From an uncultured Cohaesibacter sp. (GTDB lineage Bacteria > Pseudomonadota > Alphaproteobacteria > Rhizobiales > Cohaesibacteraceae): a stretch of 64,000 nt of DNA. Location: the NCBI RefSeq assembly GCF_963678225.1, contig NZ_OY782764.1, forward strand, positions 1,171,001 through 1,235,000, given 5' to 3'. The position numbers and the translations under genes are program-made. A model generated the notes under the pieces. It was given only the letters and a program-made list of their open reading frames with translations. It had not been told where the DNA came from and made no database searches. Shown here in pieces: positions 22,341 through 30,414 of this stretch. Position 1 is the stretch's first letter. The number at the start of each line of letters is the position of its first letter.

Positions 22341-22607
22341 TTAAGCAGCCAACGCCTTAACACGTTTGCTCAGACGGGAGATTTTTCGAGAAGCGGTATT
22401 GGCATGAAACACACCTTTGGCAACGGCGCGCATCATTTCAGACTGGGCCTTGCGCAGAGCTTCGGAAGCGGCAGCCTGATCGCCAGCAGCGATGGCTTCT
22501 TCAACGAAACGGATATAGGTGCGAACGCGCGTACGACGTGCTTTGTTGGTTGCAGTCTTACGAGCAATTTTACGGGTCGCCTTTTTGGCGGAAACTGTAT
22601 TGGCCAT
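22341..22607 (-). CDS. rpsT: 30S ribosomal protein S20
   Basis: S20 is a primary 16S rRNA binding protein. The 88-residue product is Lys/Arg/Ala-rich and reads [19 protein letters not shown] at the start, with [14 protein letters not shown] and [20 protein letters not shown] further on, all typical. It lies upstream of dnaA, a common alphaproteobacterial arrangement. Confidence 0.96.
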   Translation of the reverse strand: MANTVSAKKATRKIARKTATNKARRTRVRTYIRFVEEAIAAGDQAAASEALRKAQSEMMRAVAKGVFHANTASRKISRLSKRVKALAA

Positions 22608-22938
22608 TGAGCCTATCCTTGTTTTCCATGCGGAGCCTTACCGGTCCGCTCATGCCGCTACATCACAACAGCCCTCAAATCTGTACAGGCCAGGAAGGAC
22701 GAGCAGCCAACCTTAGCAAAGCGGAGATGCGCTCTGCTTTCTCGAAATGATATGAATGATAAAGGCCAAAAGGCCCTTGCTGCATATCGACAGCAAAAGG
22801 CGGCACATAAGGGCCGCCCGTTGATCCGCGCTTATAGTCAAACTTGTTTGCCGCGTCAACCATTCTGATCGACGAAAAGGCGCAGAAACCGGCCTTTTTC
22901 GGATTCATGAAAGATTAACCCGTTATCCGCTTTGATCT
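22608..22938. other. Intergenic region upstream of rpsT
   Basis: These 331 bases hold no convincing gene. They include the rpsT promoter region and, at 22875-22898, a 7-bp stem (aaaaggc / gcctttt) that fits a terminator for the minus-strand HAD gene. Confidence 0.45.
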
Positions 22939-23691
22939 TCAAGCGCGCATCGGTGTGTTTGGCGCCCCCCGACCGATGGCCTCCAGAACATCGCTCAGGA
23001 ACCGGCCCAGATTGTCGGTCACATGATGAACATAAGGCACCTGCGTGCTTTCGGCCTCCCAACGACCATGAAAAACTTCCCGCATCTGGTCAGGTACAAT
23101 AAGCACACATGTCATGCCCAGCGCGTCCGGAACCTCGAGATTGCGCGCCAGATCCTCGAACATGGCCGAGCGGTTCGGATTAATGCCGGTCTGCTCCAAA
23201 AGTCGTTCATAGGGCGTGCGATTGGGTTTGGGCTCAAGCCCCGCCCACACGATATCGAAGACGTCATCGAAATAGTCGGTAATGCCCAAGCGCTCGGACA
23301 CCTTGCGGGCATGGTCTTTCGTGCCGTTGGTATAGATATAGCGTTTGCCGGGCAGGGAACAGAGCGCCTGACCCAAGAGCGGGTCGGGTTCCACAACGCT
23401 GTGGTCGATGTCGTGTACATATTCAAGAAAGTCATCGGGCGCGATGTCATGCTCGATCATGAGGCCGCGCAGCGTGGTGCCATATTGCTTGTAATAGCTA
23501 TGGCGCAGATGGGATGCGTCATCAAGCGTCAGGCCCAGCAGATTGGAGACGAACTCATTCATCTTCACTTCCATCTGCGCGAAAAGATCGATATGGCGTG
23601 GATAGAGCGTATTATCCAGGTCGAAGATCCAACTGTCGATATCCCTGAAACTCTCCAGCAAATTGGTGCCGGAGCCGTGATCGCTTTGCAT
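22939..23691 (-). CDS. HAD-family pyrimidine 5'-nucleotidase
   Basis: This 250-residue HAD phosphatase resembles the SDT1/YjjG pyrimidine 5'-nucleotidases, which dephosphorylate UMP/CMP-like substrates. Motif I is WIFDLDNTLYP (Asp24, Asp26), motif II is YIYTNGTKDH, and motif IV lies in SAMFEDLARNLEV. An alpha-helical cap follows motif I. The gene is divergent from a sensor kinase, and a probable terminator lies about 40 bases downstream. Confidence 0.85.
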   Translation of the reverse strand: MQSDHGSGTNLLESFRDIDSWIFDLDNTLYPRHIDLFAQMEVKMNEFVSNLLGLTLDDASHLRHSYYKQYGTTLRGLMIEHDIAPDDFLEYVHDIDHSVVEPDPLLGQALCSLPGKRYIYTNGTKDHARKVSERLGITDYFDDVFDIVWAGLEPKPNRTPYERLLEQTGINPNRSAMFEDLARNLEVPDALGMTCVLIVPDQMREVFHGRWEAESTQVPYVHHVTDNLGRFLSDVLEAIGRGAPNTPMRA

Positions 23692-24001
23692 TTAGATCTC
23701 CAATAGTCTTCATTTGCCCAAAGGGTCTTATCCTGCATAGAAGCAGGAAACGATCCGGGACAATGCCACGAATAAGAGCATAAACCAAGCGGGCGACGTG
23801 GCTTAGTGAAAAATTGCTCACTTTCTGATCTTGAGGGAAAGCCCTTGCCAAGGAGCAAAAGCCCTGCATTAGATGGATCCGATAGATATTAGTGCGTGGC
23901 ATGGCCCAAAAAGGCCATTTTCTTCAGATCGGTATAGGCTATCATGGCATGGGGTGGCCGCCATGAAAAGACAAGCGGGCAAGAGATCAAGGGCAATCTG
24001 A
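23692..24001. promoter_or_regulatory. Divergent intergenic region
   Basis: This is a 310-base gap between the HAD gene and the histidine kinase gene. It should contain both promoters. I see no gene and no clear operator. Confidence 0.4.
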
Positions 24002-25483
24002 ATGGACGATAGGACGCAGAACCACAAGGACAGTGAGGCCCATGGCCTTCTGGTCCGCTCGGCGAAGGGGCAATCGGCGGGTAGCGGCAAGGAGAATGGT
24101 TATCCCAGCTTCGGATTGTCGACCAAGCTATTACTGCTGACCATCGTGTTCGTCATGCTCAGCGAAATTCTGATCTTCGTGCCCTCCATTTCCAAATTCC
24201 GGGCCGACTGGATCACGCGCAAGCTGGAACTGGCAGAAGTGGCGGCGCTGATCTACACCAATGCCTCTGATGATCTGAAAGACAAGGCCATCGAGCAAGA
24301 GCTGCTCAATCGCTTGAATGTTCAGACCCTTGGCTTGCGCAATCATGGCGAACGGCGCCTGCTGGCCATGGTCGATATGCCCGGCAAGATCATGCGCGAT
24401 GACAATATCCAGACCATGGGGCCGCCGGAATTGATCGCGGCTGCCTTTGACACGCTGTTGTTCGGAAAAGGGCGCACTATCCGCGTGGTCGCCCAGACCA
24501 AGGACAATCAGGGCATGGTGGAAATGGTCTTTGACGAGACCGGATTGCGCGGCGACATGATTCGCTTTTCCATCAACATTCTTTTGCTATCGCTCGTTAT
24601 TTCTGTGATGACAGCCGGTTTGGTCTATCTGTCGCTCCGCGCTTTACTGGTGCGGCCCATTCTGGGGCTTCTGGACAATATGGCCCGCTTCACCTCCAAC
24701 CCCGAAGATACCAACGCTGTCATCAAGCCGTCCGAGCGGCGCGATGAAATCGGAATGATCGAGATGCAGTTGGGTGAGATGGAGGGCATTCTTGCCAACA
24801 CGCTGCACAAGCAGCGTCGCCTAGCCGATCTCGGATTAGCTGTCTCCAAGATCAATCATGATCTGCGCAACATCATCGCCTCGGCGCAGCTCTTTTCCGA
24901 TCGTCTGTCGATATTGGATGATCCAACCGTGCAAAGGGTGGTGCCCAAGCTGATGGGAACGCTGGATCGTGCGGTCGACTATTCTCGCGCGGTTATGTCT
25001 TACGGAAAGGCGCAGGAAGCGCCGCCAGACAAGCGGCTGCTGAATCTATATCAGCTGGGCGAGGAAATGCGCGACCTGCTGGATCTGTCTGAAGCATCGC
25101 GCCTTACCTTCTCGAACCATATCCCGAAGGATCTTGAGGTCTATGCCGACCCGGCCCAATTGTTCCGGGTTCTGATGAATCTGTGTCGCAACTCGGTGGA
25201 TGTGATGCAGGGACGCAAGGAAGAAGCGGTGATTTGCAGGTTGGATCTGTTTGCCCGTATCGAAAATGACAGGACCATCATAGAAGTATCTGATACCGGC
25301 CCCGGTGTTCCCGAGGTCGCACGGGCGCATTTGTTCAGACCGTTTCAGGGCTCGGTGCGCAAGGGCGGTACGGGGTTGGGGCTTGCCATCGCCGCAGAAA
25401 TCGTTCGCGCCCACGGAGGTGCCATCCGTCTTCTCGACCGCAGTCCCGGCGCTCATTTTGAAATCAGCCTGCCCAGAGATTAA
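24002..25483 (+). CDS. Membrane sensor histidine kinase
   Basis: This 493-residue kinase has two membrane helices (about 41-61 and 191-212) that bracket a periplasmic sensing region of about 130 residues, then a HAMP linker (about 213-268). The phosphorylation segment is unusual: SKINHDLRNIIASAQLF, with His286 followed by DLRN where HExRTP is normal. The ATPase domain has NLCRNSVDVM, VSDTGPGVP and GGTGLGLAIA. Its layout is like alphaproteobacterial kinases found beside a pyrimidine nucleotidase gene. No response regulator gene is adjacent. Confidence 0.88.
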   Translation: MDDRTQNHKDSEAHGLLVRSAKGQSAGSGKENGYPSFGLSTKLLLLTIVFVMLSEILIFVPSISKFRADWITRKLELAEVAALIYTNASDDLKDKAIEQELLNRLNVQTLGLRNHGERRLLAMVDMPGKIMRDDNIQTMGPPELIAAAFDTLLFGKGRTIRVVAQTKDNQGMVEMVFDETGLRGDMIRFSINILLLSLVISVMTAGLVYLSLRALLVRPILGLLDNMARFTSNPEDTNAVIKPSERRDEIGMIEMQLGEMEGILANTLHKQRRLADLGLAVSKINHDLRNIIASAQLFSDRLSILDDPTVQRVVPKLMGTLDRAVDYSRAVMSYGKAQEAPPDKRLLNLYQLGEEMRDLLDLSEASRLTFSNHIPKDLEVYADPAQLFRVLMNLCRNSVDVMQGRKEEAVICRLDLFARIENDRTIIEVSDTGPGVPEVARAHLFRPFQGSVRKGGTGLGLAIAAEIVRAHGGAIRLLDRSPGAHFEISLPRD

Positions 25484-25523
25484 AGGCTTCAGATCGGGGC
25501 GGACAAGAGATTGGTCAACAAAA

Positions 25524-25552
25524 AGGCCAGGGCGCTTGGCAGGCCCTGACCC
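25524..25552. terminator. Convergent terminator-like hairpin
   Basis: A stem around cagggc / gccctg (25528-25549) lies between the convergent kinase and peroxiredoxin genes, with A-rich and T/C-rich flanks. Confidence 0.5.
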
Positions 25553-25585
25553 TTCCTTGAAGGAGCCAAAAGTCACGCGGTGATC

Positions 25586-26242
25586 TTAGAGATCCTTCTT
25601 GGAGAAATACCAGTCAACGGTCTCATAGCCTTCGGATGCGCGGGCATTGGCGCCTTCAACCGTGGACGGCGGCGGAACAATGACCTTGTCGCCCGGCTGC
25701 CAGCCTTCCGGCGTTGCCACCTTGTTGGCGTCTGATGTCTGCAGGGCAGCCAAAAGACGGGCAAATTCCGGAATAGAACGTCCGTTGGACATCGGATAAT
25801 AGACCATGGCACGCAGGATGCCTTTCGGGTCGATAAGGAAGGTTGCCCGCACCGCAGAGGTGTCGCTTGCACCCGGATGGATCATGCCATAGGCCTTGGC
25901 AACGGTCATTGAAATGTCATCGATGATCGGGAACTGGATATCAACGCCCCAGTTCTCCTTGATGCTGCGCACCCAGGCGATGTGGGAATGGATGCTGTCG
26001 ATCGACAGTCCGAGCAATTCACAGTTCATTTCCTGAAACTGGTCATAGGCTTTGGCAAAAGCCATGAACTCGGTTGAGCAAACGGGTGTAAAGTCGGCCG
26101 GGTGGGAGAACAGGATCAGCCATTTGCCTTCATAATCGGACAGTTTCTTGACGCCGGCGGTTGTCGGAGCGCAGAAATCCGGTGCGGGTTTATTCAGTTG
26201 CGGGAAAGCCGGGGCCTCTACCGGCGCTTCAATTTCTGTCAT
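25586..26242 (-). CDS. Peroxiredoxin, Prx6/AhpC-TSA type
   Basis: Peroxiredoxins reduce hydrogen peroxide and alkyl hydroperoxides. The 218-residue length and the C-terminal extension (EGYETVDWYFSKKDL) place it in the Prx6 class. The peroxidatic cysteine is Cys55 in HPADFTPVCSTEF; Cys24 and Cys74 are also present, so resolution could be intramolecular. It is divergent from an OxyR-like gene with only 124 bases between them, which suggests peroxide-responsive control. Confidence 0.92.
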   Translation of the reverse strand: MTEIEAPVEAPAFPQLNKPAPDFCAPTTAGVKKLSDYEGKWLILFSHPADFTPVCSTEFMAFAKAYDQFQEMNCELLGLSIDSIHSHIAWVRSIKENWGVDIQFPIIDDISMTVAKAYGMIHPGASDTSAVRATFLIDPKGILRAMVYYPMSNGRSIPEFARLLAALQTSDANKVATPEGWQPGDKVIVPPPSTVEGANARASEGYETVDWYFSKKDL

Positions 26243-26344
26243 GTAAAATACTCCTTTTAAGTTACGCTAAGTGCGTCCATTGCTGTTGACGGCACAGTAG
26301 CAGCAGTCTAATTATTAGTGAAATGAGTTATTTTTGACGTTTTA

Positions 26345-26359
26345 ATCGAAAAAAACGAT
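26345..26359. promoter_or_regulatory. Candidate LysR-type operator (ATCG-N7-CGAT) in the prx-oxyR gap
   Basis: The short palindrome has the 7-base spacing seen in OxyR half-sites (ATAG-N7-CTAT) and lies just upstream of the regulator's start codon, where autoregulation would act. The core bases differ from the enterobacterial consensus. Confidence 0.35.
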
Positions 26360-26366
26360 AACTGAC

Positions 26367-27299
26367 ATGATCCCATCTCTGCGCCAGTTAACCTTCCTGA
26401 TTGCCTTAGCGGATGAATTGCATTTCAGCAATGCGGCGAAGCGTTGCAATGTGACGCAATCAACCCTCAGCGCCGGGTTGAAAGAGCTTGAAGCTATATT
26501 GGGCGTGACACTGGCCGAACGCTCCAAGCGCTCCGTGATCATGACGCCCATCGGCCGCAAGATTGTCGAGCAGGCCCGCAAGATCCTGACAGATACCCAG
26601 CATCTGGTGGAAACGGCCGCGTTGGAAGCCGAGGCGATGGCCGGCGACATGCATCTTGGTGTCATTCCGACCGTCGGCCCCTTTCTGTTGCCGCGTCTGC
26701 GGCCCCTGTTGCGTGATGAACATCCCCGTCTGCGGCTCTACTTGCGTGAGGAATTGACCGACCAACTGCTTGAAGGACTCAGAAGCGGGCGGCTTGATGT
26801 GGCTCTCATTGCATTGCCCCACGATGTGGGCGATCTGGAGACACAGGAACTGTTTGAAGACGGCTATCACCTTGTCGCACCGCTGGACCATGAGTTGGCC
26901 TGCAACAGTCTGGCCGATGGTACAATGCTCAAAAACGAGCCTCTTATGCTGCTGGAGCGTGGCCATTGCTTACAGCAACATGCCTTGTCTGCCTTTCCGG
27001 GGTTGCTGAACAAGGATGTGGAGTTTGATGCCACCAGCCTGGCCACCCTGTTGGCCATGGTGGAAGAAGGGCTGGGCTCGACGCTCATCCCCAATGTGGC
27101 CATTGATGCCGGATTGACCAAGGCGCATGATGTGGTCGAGATCGATTTGCCAACCTCCCTGCCCCGCAAGATCACTCTGGTCTGGCGCAAATCTTCTACT
27201 CGCAAAGATGATTTCCGGGAGCTGGGGGACTTGATCATCAAGGCCAGAGAGAGCCTGAGGAAGGAAAAGCAAAGCCGTCAGGATGAGAGACCCGCATGA
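26367..27299 (+). CDS. oxyR: LysR-family hydrogen peroxide regulator, OxyR-like
   Basis: The 310-residue protein has an N-terminal winged helix (LRQLTFLIALADELHFSNAA) and a LysR sensor domain. The peroxide-sensing cysteine of OxyR appears conserved as Cys201 in LLERGHCLQQHALSAF. The second redox cysteine, expected nine residues on, is Phe210. It therefore resembles OxyR but may work without the classical disulfide. The divergent peroxiredoxin gene supports the assignment. The stop overlaps the next start by 4 bases, so the two are co-transcribed. The gene name is by similarity and context. Confidence 0.82.
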   Translation: MIPSLRQLTFLIALADELHFSNAAKRCNVTQSTLSAGLKELEAILGVTLAERSKRSVIMTPIGRKIVEQARKILTDTQHLVETAALEAEAMAGDMHLGVIPTVGPFLLPRLRPLLRDEHPRLRLYLREELTDQLLEGLRSGRLDVALIALPHDVGDLETQELFEDGYHLVAPLDHELACNSLADGTMLKNEPLMLLERGHCLQQHALSAFPGLLNKDVEFDATSLATLLAMVEEGLGSTLIPNVAIDAGLTKAHDVVEIDLPTSLPRKITLVWRKSSTRKDDFRELGDLIIKARESLRKEKQSRQDERPA

Positions 27300-27673
27300 C
27301 ACGCGACGAATTTGATACCCATTGCGCCACCCTCCACCACGCCACCAATGTGGTGCAGTGGGGTGGCTGCTCTGTCTGGAAGATTGGCGGCAAGATCTTC
27401 GCGCTCTGCGCACCAGAGACAAAAGACGGCAATCATCCCAAAATCAGCTTCAAATGCTCTGATATGGTCTACGAAATTCTGCGCGATGAGCCAGGCATCA
27501 TTCCCGCTCCCCATCTGGCGCGGGCCAAATGGGTTCAGCTCACTGCGCCCGACGCCATGAGTGATGAGGATATTAAGCAGCATCTGGATGTGGCCTACGA
27601 GATCATTGTGGGCAAGTTGACCCGCAAGATTCGCGCAGAGCTTGGCCTTTCTGATGGGGCGAATCGGATCTGA
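27296..27673 (+). CDS. MmcQ/YjbR family DNA-binding-like protein
   Basis: This 125-residue protein matches the MmcQ/YjbR (CyaY-like fold) family: GGCSVWKIGGKIFALCAP, then ISFKCSDMVYEIL and HLARAKWVQLT. The function of the family is not established. The ATG overlaps the stop of the OxyR-like gene (ATGA), so it lies in the same operon. Confidence 0.85.
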   Translation: MTRDEFDTHCATLHHATNVVQWGGCSVWKIGGKIFALCAPETKDGNHPKISFKCSDMVYEILRDEPGIIPAPHLARAKWVQLTAPDAMSDEDIKQHLDVAYEIIVGKLTRKIRAELGLSDGANRI

Positions 27674-27914
27674 AACGATCCGGCTGAAGAATCGGGTTGA
27701 AATTGCGATATCAAGGACTTGACCCTGTGATGGGGTTTTGCCAAAATCCTGTCTGTAAACCTTTCGGCGCTGAGCGCGGTCATCCTGTCGGAATTTGACG
27801 CCCTGTCATTTCAACCGGCATCGAGGAGGGCAACCGCGGCGCACAGCCCGGACGTTCACATCGAACATGGTTTCATGGTCACGACTCCGGGCTGATCAGA
27901 CCGGAGATACAGTG

Positions 27915-29285
27915 ATGAAAACCATTATCGAACCCTTCCGCATCAAATCGGTAGAACCCATTCGCATGACCACGCGTTCTGAACGCGAGGCAAAGCTAAA
28001 GGCTGCCAACTATAATCTCTTCGCGCTCAAATCCGAAGACGTGATCATCGATCTTCTGACCGATTCGGGAACAGGCGCCATGAGCGCCGAGCAATGGGCC
28101 GCCGTGATGCGTGGCGATGAGAGCTACGCCGGCTCTCCCTCTTATTATCGGTTCCGAGATAGTGTTCAGGAGCTGATGCCCTTTGAGCATATCATCCCGA
28201 CGCACCAGGGGCGCGCGGCAGAGGCGATTCTGGTTTCCATCTTTGGCGGTGTGGGCAAACATGTGCCTTCCAACACCCATTTCGATACCACGCGCGGCAA
28301 TATCGAGGCATCGGGCGCCGAGGCTTATGATCTGGTGATCGAAGAGGGCAAGGACCCCGCTTCGCTTTATCCCTTCAAGGGCAATATGGATCTTGGCAAG
28401 CTGAAGGCTTTTCTGGAGGAGAAGGGCGACAGCGTACCCATGGTGATGATCACCATCACCAACAATGCTGGCGGAGGTCAGCCCGTGAGCCTTGAGAATA
28501 TCCGTGGTGTCGCGGCGCTGGCCCATGAATATGGCAAGCCCTTCATCATTGATGGCTGCCGCTTCTCGGAAAATGCCTGGTTCATCAAGCAACGCGAAGA
28601 AGGTCAGCAGGACCGCTCCATCAAGGACATCGTACGCGATTGTTTCTCGGTGGCTGATGGCATGACCATGAGCGCCAAGAAGGACGCTTTCGGCAATATC
28701 GGTGGCTGGATTGCCTTCAACAACGATTCGCTTGCGGAACAAGCCCGCGTTCGCCTCATTCAGACGGAAGGCTTCCCCACCTATGGTGGCCTGGCCGGAC
28801 GTGATCTGGAAGCTCTGGCACAAGGCCTGCACGAGATTATCGATGAGGACTATCTCAGATATCGCATCCGCACCAACGAATATATCATCGAAAAACTTGA
28901 TGCCCTTGGCATTCCGGTGGTCAAGCCGGCCGGTGGTCACGCGGTGTTTGTCGATGCCAAAAGCTGGTTGCCCCATATCGATCCGCTAAAATACCCGGCC
29001 CATACCGTGGCCTGCAAGCTCTATGAGATTGGCGGCATCCGCTCTTGCGAAATCGGGTCGGTGATGTTTGGTCGTCAGACCGACGGCTCGGAAAAGCCCG
29101 CCGCCATGGAACTGGTGCGCCTTGCCTTCCCGCGTCGCACCTATACTCAATCCCACGCAGATTATGTGGTGGAAGCCTTTGAACAACTGGCCGCTGAAAA
29201 GGATCAGCTCAAGGGGTTCAAGATCATCAGGGAACCAAAACTGATGCGGCATTTCACCTGCAGCTTCGCACCTCTGGACGGCTAA
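27915..29285 (+). CDS. tnaA: Tryptophanase (L-tryptophan indole-lyase)
   Basis: The enzyme is a pyridoxal-phosphate beta-eliminating lyase that cleaves tryptophan to indole, pyruvate and ammonia. The cofactor lysine lies in TMSAKKDAFGNIGG (Lys255 or Lys256). Its closest relative, tyrosine phenol-lyase, differs at two diagnostic places. The C-terminus here reads LMRHFT, with the His of tryptophanases where the phenol-lyase has Phe. The segment GGIRSCEIGS also follows tryptophanase. The start at 27915 is supported by GGAGA 8 bases upstream; upstream in-frame codons are not family sequence. No TnaC-like leader or tryptophan permease gene is visible nearby. Confidence 0.85.
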   Translation: MKTIIEPFRIKSVEPIRMTTRSEREAKLKAANYNLFALKSEDVIIDLLTDSGTGAMSAEQWAAVMRGDESYAGSPSYYRFRDSVQELMPFEHIIPTHQGRAAEAILVSIFGGVGKHVPSNTHFDTTRGNIEASGAEAYDLVIEEGKDPASLYPFKGNMDLGKLKAFLEEKGDSVPMVMITITNNAGGGQPVSLENIRGVAALAHEYGKPFIIDGCRFSENAWFIKQREEGQQDRSIKDIVRDCFSVADGMTMSAKKDAFGNIGGWIAFNNDSLAEQARVRLIQTEGFPTYGGLAGRDLEALAQGLHEIIDEDYLRYRIRTNEYIIEKLDALGIPVVKPAGGHAVFVDAKSWLPHIDPLKYPAHTVACKLYEIGGIRSCEIGSVMFGRQTDGSEKPAAMELVRLAFPRRTYTQSHADYVVEAFEQLAAEKDQLKGFKIIREPKLMRHFTCSFAPLDG

Positions 29286-29312
29286 CTCCGACTGGGCCAT
29301 CCTGATTGTGCG

Positions 29313-29345
29313 AAGGCGCGCCAGCCCAATTTGCTGGCGCGCCTT
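29313..29345 (+). terminator. Strong rho-independent terminator after tnaA
   Basis: A 13-bp perfect stem (29313-29325 with 29333-29345) with a 7-base loop is followed by a T tract. Confidence 0.85.
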
Positions 29346-29366
29346 TTCTTTTAACAATTTAATTCC

Positions 29367-30065
29367 TTACTTTAGCTGAAAGCACAGATCACCGTGTTCA
29401 CCTCGCCCAACCAAGAAGACTTGTCCAATTTTCAATTTTGAAGTGGGAATTGCTAAGGTCGAAATACGACTTTGCCAATTCTGAGCACTGAGGCATTCCA
29501 TTCCTTCTCGACAAGCGATGAGGAGTATGTCTGCACAAGAGCTGTTAGCTTTTCTAACACATACGTTTTCAATATCATGAAGATAGTTTTCAACAACTTC
29601 ATCAGTCGTATAGCTGCGGTTTCTGCGGTTATGAAATAGATGCTTTGATTGTTTTGGTTCGGCGTCTCGTATAGTCGAGATGCCATGGTAATATCCGCTT
29701 TGATTCAGTGCTTCAGCAATCTCTCTTTGCGCAGCGTTTCGAATTGAAGTGACCTCAATTCCAACGGGTTGATGGCTTTGCATGAAAATCCTGCAGTCTG
29801 GCGCTTCAGAGCTGACACTAAATTGGATCTGGCTGTCAAACGGCTTGGCATAATTTAGGTATCTTTTTACAGGAACAATTTCAGATTCGAGAACTTTAAA
29901 TGAAGGGCTTTTTCCATTGGCTCTGTCTCCACTACGCCGATGAATGTAATGGTCTCTGATGCAGATCTGTTTTTCCAACTCCTCAAGCATGCTCAGGAAT
30001 GCAGGGACAGGCATCTTTGATTGGATCGCCTTATAGAAGTCGCCAAGGTAATCATAGTTTTCCAT
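29367..30065 (-). CDS. Hypothetical protein with a PD-(D/E)xK-like signature
   Basis: I do not recognise the family of this 232-residue protein. Its base composition is much richer in A/T than its neighbours, which points to horizontal acquisition. The stretch APDCRIFMQSHQPVGIEVT (Pro89-Asp90, Glu104-Val-Thr106) looks like the PD-...-ExK core of restriction-nuclease-fold proteins, with Thr in place of Lys, a variant seen in some families. Polar helices rich in Arg and Lys follow. It has no modification partner, membrane segment or signal peptide, and no same-strand neighbour. A nuclease-type role is a hypothesis only. Confidence 0.6.
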   Translation of the reverse strand: MENYDYLGDFYKAIQSKMPVPAFLSMLEELEKQICIRDHYIHRRSGDRANGKSPSFKVLESEIVPVKRYLNYAKPFDSQIQFSVSSEAPDCRIFMQSHQPVGIEVTSIRNAAQREIAEALNQSGYYHGISTIRDAEPKQSKHLFHNRRNRSYTTDEVVENYLHDIENVCVRKANSSCADILLIACREGMECLSAQNWQSRISTLAIPTSKLKIGQVFLVGRGEHGDLCFQLK

Positions 30066-30414
30066 GCAGGAATGGTAACAGATTCGATGGAAATCGAACG
30101 CTCCAATGTAATTACTTTTGTTCCATGCAATTTTGTCATGAGAGCGATGAGCTGATCATCTTTGAATTACTCAAAAGAGACACCCATATCCAGAATATGC
30201 GAAGCGCAAGAGGATCCTTTGAGATCGCTTCAGGCGCTTTCAGAAATCAATCAATAAGAGCAGTGATCGTTGCACCGCTGAGGGAAAAAGATTTCGCCAG
30301 TCTCTCAACTGATCAACCGCTCGACTCAACACAATAAGCCCGACGGTCTGGATGGTCTTCAAAACCAGCGGCCATCAAGGTCAAAGGGCAAGAAAAATAA
30401 GGAGAGGAAAGATC
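30066..30414. other. Intergenic region upstream of the aldehyde dehydrogenase gene
   Basis: The first 250 bases are AT-rich like the adjoining orphan gene and may belong to the same acquired segment. An open frame at 30125-30337 (70 codons) has no ribosome site and no recognisable similarity, and could be a gene remnant. The last 60 bases should hold the promoter and leader of the aldehyde dehydrogenase. Confidence 0.35.

Noticed and set aside
27674-27914. A TnaC-like leader peptide before tnaA
   Set aside because: The only short Trp-containing frame (from 27868) reads straight into tnaA in frame and lacks the conserved TnaC residues.
30125-30337. Plus-strand frame of 70 codons before the aldehyde dehydrogenase
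   Set aside because: It has no ribosome site and no recognisable similarity; kept only as a possible remnant in the intergenic entry.
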